From Antedon mediterranea (Eukaryota; Echinodermata; Crinoidea; Comatulida; Antedonidae), in contig NC_092677.1 in the NCBI RefSeq assembly GCF_964355755.1, positions 5,711,001-5,771,000 on the forward strand: a stretch of DNA of 60,000 bases, in the 5' to 3' direction. The notes under the pieces were generated by a model that was given only the letters and a program-made list of their open reading frames with translations, was not told where the DNA came from and ran no database searches. Of this stretch, positions 57,901 to 60,000 are shown piece after piece. Position numbers and translations under genes: made by a program. The first letter of the stretch is position 1. Each line of letters opens with the position of its first letter.

Positions 57901-60000
57901 TGAAAAAGGAACAATTAGAAAAAATAAATGAGGTCAACACAAAAAGCGCAATGATTAGATCTCGTGCCAGATGGATAGAGGAGGGAGGAAAAAACTCAAC
58001 ATTTTTTATCAATCTAGAAAAGAATAATTTTAACAAAAAACATATCACAGAACTGATAGATAAAAACAATGGAAGAAAAGTAAAACCACATGACATTCTA
58101 GAAGAAGAAAAACAATTTTATGCTGATCTATATAAATCTAGATAAAACGAGGACATTTTGGACAATAACTTCTTCCCTGAAGAAAAAAAGGTTGTTCTCA
58201 GTGGAGAAAAAAGTCTAGTTTTTGAAGGAGAGCTAAGCTTAGAAGAATGTTGACAAGCACTGGACGCTATGCCAAATAATAAATCGTCTGGATCAGATGG
58301 TTTTCCTGCGGATTTCTATACATTTTTTTGGCAAGAAATCAAATCTGTTGTTGTTAACGCAATTAATTGGGCATTTATAAAAGGAAAAATTAGCTGTTCA
58401 CAAAATAGAGGTATTATTACCCTGCTCCCAAAAAAAGATAAAAACTATCACTGCTAAAAAATTGGAGGCCTATTTCCCTTTTAAATACGGATTACAAAAT
58501 TGCTACAAAAGCGATAGCTACAAGGCTTAAGAAAGTTCTCCCCTTAATAATAGATCCCGATCAGACCGGCTTTATGAAAGGGAGATACATCGGTAACATC
58601 CGATTAGTTTTGGCTACATTACACAGATTGTGAAAAAATAACATGTATGATTCTTGCTTTGGATTTTGAAAAAGCCTTCGATAAAATTGAATGGAAATAT
58701 TTAGATAAGGTTTTATCGTATTATAATTTTGGGAAGGATTTTAGAAAATGGATAAATGTGTTTTATACCGGCGCCTGTAGCTGTGTGATTAATAATGGTT
58801 ATTTGTCTATTTTTTTAAATCTATCAAGAGGTCTCCGACAAGGATGCCCTCTCTCTCCATACTTATTTATTTTGTGTGCCAAAATATTGTCTTCTTATAT
58901 TCGCCACAATCCAACAATTAAAGGTGTTACAATTAATAATCAAGAAATTAAACTAATGCAATATGCCGACGATACTGTTGCCATTCTCGATGGTTCTAAA
59001 GAGTCTATTTTGGGTACTATGAAGTTCTTGAAAATTTTTGCTAATATTTCTGGATTAAAAATAAATCAAGATAAAACACAAGTGATGTGTATAGGATCGG
59101 ATAAACATATACTAAATACTAAATAAATTTGAAGAGGATAACAAACTAAAAAAACTTACTTGGACAAAAGGTCCGATATGGTTACTCGGAGTAAAATTTA
59201 CACGCGATCCTTCGGATCTGTTTACTCTGAACCTATTACCTCAGCTTGACAAAATTAAAACGCTTACTAACATTTGGTCAGCAAGAAATCTCACCCCAAT
59301 TGGCAAGATAACGATAATTAAGACTCTAATAGTGCCCATGCTTACTTTCTTGTTTACTGTTATAACCAATCCACCTATATCATTTTTTAAAACATTAGAT
59401 AAAATTCTGTACTCTTTATTTACCGAATGTTGCCCTTAGGTATATTTATATATAGATACTTTATTTATTTATTTATTTATTTATTCTGGTTTATTAAAAA
59501 CAAAGACATGGCAGTACAAAACTGAATTGCGTCCAGGATACATACTTAATATATAATATGCCATTTACATTTTCAATTTCTGAATATGGTTTTGTTTACA
59601 TTGAAGTACAATTTTTGCAAAATATTAGGGTTAGATTATGCTATACTAGGTTATATTCAGTTACATACGAATACGTATTGTGTTAAAAATTAATTTCTAC
59701 ATACCTTTAACTGTTAACTTTTTACAACAGCTGTATATGTTCTGTCTTCCTTCAATTTCCACTTCACATAAATATGTTCCTTCATCTTCAGGTACAACAT
59801 TCATGATTTCAAGGTTTACCTTGTCCTTATCCACAAATTGATAGCGTGACGTTGGATCAGGTGATTGTGATGATGTCAGCAGCTTCTTTTCTTCCCCTTC
59901 AACATTTTTATACCAATTGATATTGGATATTTTTGCAGAATCATCAAACCATTCTATATTTAGTAACAATTTGACCCAATTCACATTCGCTTTAACAGTG
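46963..60000 (-). CDS. B3: immunoglobulin-sialidase fusion protein, 5' end beyond window
   Basis: Exons: 59705 to beyond 60000 (Ig; INWYKN, GTYLCEVEI), 55711-56022 (Ig; GDYLCQCVIEG), 54710-54749, 51080-51229, 50607-50797, 50430-50504, 48778-48875, 48514-48657, 46963-47319. Boundaries and phases mirror B2 exon by exon. Motifs: NTYR, FCEKNN, VIMRRG, Asp-box-like TDDNGVNW, NGVCLDSGKVVI, a perfect Asp box STDGGHTW, MECQ/GGVARLP, EESDLAYYSV. As in B2, Glu replaces the nucleophile Tyr and His the partner Glu (KHLQVVE). Neither Ig domain in view has the strand-B cysteine. No membrane segment. Introns hold an L1-like LINE, an RT fragment, Helitron copies H6-H8 and simple repeats. Probably secreted; function inferred only. 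Confidence 0.75.
48100..48350. other. GC- and CpG-rich island in a B3 intron
   Basis: This stretch (TGCGCGGCG, CCCCACGTCGCGAGAC, GTCGTCGTCC-like runs) stands out from AT-rich surroundings. The short plus-strand open frame in it shows no known motif. It could be a promoter-like island, a captured GC-rich fragment or part of a repeat. Confidence 0.3.
48890..49695 (-). mobile_element. Helitron-like copy H6, 3'-truncated
   Basis: Reverse-orientation family sequence from near the TC end (about 49690; CGTAAATTTATATTATA) to an internal point at about 48895 (ATACCACTAAATACAGT). The hairpin end is missing. It lies in a B3 intron beside exon 48778-48875. Confidence 0.7.
52523..53976 (+). mobile_element. 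Helitron-like copy H7 carrying foreign sequence
   Basis: A perfect TCTATATATAAATTTACG start after A and a CTAG hairpin end before T. Family sequence runs from 52523 to about 52946 and resumes at about 53865 (CTAGTACGTACATTTG). The interior is replaced by a cysteine-rich gene fragment (52950-53220) and by GGTCAAAGGTCA-type monomers (53400-53700). It is inserted in a reverse transcriptase fragment in a B3 intron. Confidence 0.8.
52950..53220 (+). pseudogene. Captured fragment with CXC (tesmin/TSO1-like) cysteine motif
   Basis: Two overlapping frames read WQLEDGQLKPVFCNNPPAPK and then, after a one-base shift, ALLEIRRCTCNGSCSTNRCS followed by CKKNNLLCTDACECGDGCENT and an acidic end with a stop at 53218. 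The regularly spaced cysteines match the CXC-type motif found at the C-terminus of many invertebrate repeat-associated proteins. The frameshift means it is not translated intact. Its position inside H7 indicates transduction by the transposon. Confidence 0.6.
54870..54972. repeat. (AAT)n microsatellite
   Basis: AATAAT and ACGACG units merging into a pure AAT run. The leucine-rich or asparagine-rich frames across it are microsatellite readings, not genes. Confidence 0.85.
55140..55168. repeat. Poly(A) tract
   Basis: An uninterrupted A run flanked by AATTTAAGTAT on both sides (55132-55141 and 55168-55180). The flanks look like a short target duplication, so it may be the remains of a retroposed A-tail. 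Confidence 0.5.
55186..55500 (-). mobile_element. LINE endonuclease fragment
   Basis: Minus-strand reading LRPFYLPR then, after a stop, VFIIGDLNSC and VRDKT-like text with a decayed end. LRPFYLPR also occurs in the LINE at 25.9 kb, so this is a diverged relative, cut at both ends and lying in a B3 intron. Confidence 0.55.
56240..56995 (-). mobile_element. Helitron-like remnant H8 with an inverted end
   Basis: Reverse-orientation family sequence from about 56245 to 56940, without either terminus. At 56930-56995 the segment GGTTACATCAGATG is followed by its inverse (CATCTGATGTAACC) and then family sequence in plus orientation, a small inversion-duplication. Confidence 0.6.
56996..59440 (+). 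mobile_element. L1/Tx1-like LINE, 5'-truncated and decayed
   Basis: Plus-strand fragments in ORF2 order: LQETHSDVNC (57035), endonuclease 57183-57590 (GGDFNCVSN, DIWRNQNKNTKKFTWRS, CRLDFF), 57577-57759 (YKTDHSKI), 57900-58145 (RARWIEEGGKNSTFF), 58269-58457 (NKSSGSDGFPADFY), RT core 58647-59126 (LALDFEKAFDKIEW, GLRQGCPLSPYLF, QYADDTVAI), and 59150-59440 (WLLGVKF, LTPIGKITIIKTL). YADD is intact, but several stops and frameshifts inactivate it. It lies antisense in a B3 intron between the two Ig exons. Confidence 0.85.
59421..59456 (-). repeat. Solo 5' end of the Helitron-like family
   Basis: CCGAATGTTGCCCTTAGG and TATATTTATATATAGA read in reverse as the family 5' terminus starting TCTATATATAAATATACC. 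Only about 35 bases remain, ending before an A on the element strand. TTAT repeats follow at 59460-59485. Confidence 0.55.

Overview
This is an AT-rich, intron-rich eukaryotic window. Its genes consist of small exons bounded by GT-AG sites, it holds several non-LTR retrotransposons and tRNA-derived SINEs, and the palindrome TAGGCCTA recurs throughout. The gene content (immunoglobulin-superfamily receptors and a NEU2/3/4-type sialidase fold) and repeat style suggest a marine invertebrate deuterostome, most likely an echinoderm. That placement is inference.

The coding core is a cluster of multi-exon immunoglobulin (Ig) genes. At 10.2-17.2 kb (minus) and 18.7-22.2 kb (plus) lie two divergently transcribed receptors, called A1 and C here. 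Each encodes a signal peptide, three Ig domains, one transmembrane segment and a tyrosine-rich tail. Their ectodomains are close paralogues; their transmembrane segments and tails are unrelated. This is the pattern of paired receptors. C has a tail built from three repeated, exon-encoded YQGL modules. A1 has an eight-cysteine cluster, a YQMM motif and a C-terminal ITIM-like motif.

The second gene type is an Ig-sialidase fusion on the minus strand. B2 (29.2-34.7 kb) and B3 (47.0 to beyond 60.0 kb) join Ig exons in matching phase to a complete sialidase-like domain with Asp boxes. By my hand alignment the catalytic Tyr and Glu are replaced in both, so these look like non-catalytic, possibly lectin-like, domains. 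B1 (5.6-7.5 kb) keeps only the Ig part inside the window.

Blocks of the locus are duplicated: about 6.4-13.4 kb matches about 33.6-40.6 kb, introns included. The second copy keeps the receptor transmembrane and tail exons but has lost its Ig exons (A2). A pseudogene of the C tail lies at 43.9-45.6 kb and carries its own retrotransposon insertion.

Much of the remainder is mobile DNA. A Helitron-like family is present in about ten copies (5' TC, 3' hairpin ending CTAG, insertion between A and T). Two precise pre-insertion sites can be read directly. Other elements are a CR1/L2/Rex1-like LINE (23.5-26.7 kb), a second RT fragment (52.0-54.7 kb) split by a Helitron, an L1/Tx1-like LINE (57.0-59.4 kb), a 3-kb element with very long inverted repeats (2.4-5.4 kb), and a tandem array at 42.9-43.8 kb built of the same monomer as those inverted repeats. 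Several insertions are nested and give a relative order of events.

All exon boundaries were read by eye from splice consensus, phase and paralogue comparison. Transcript evidence was not available.
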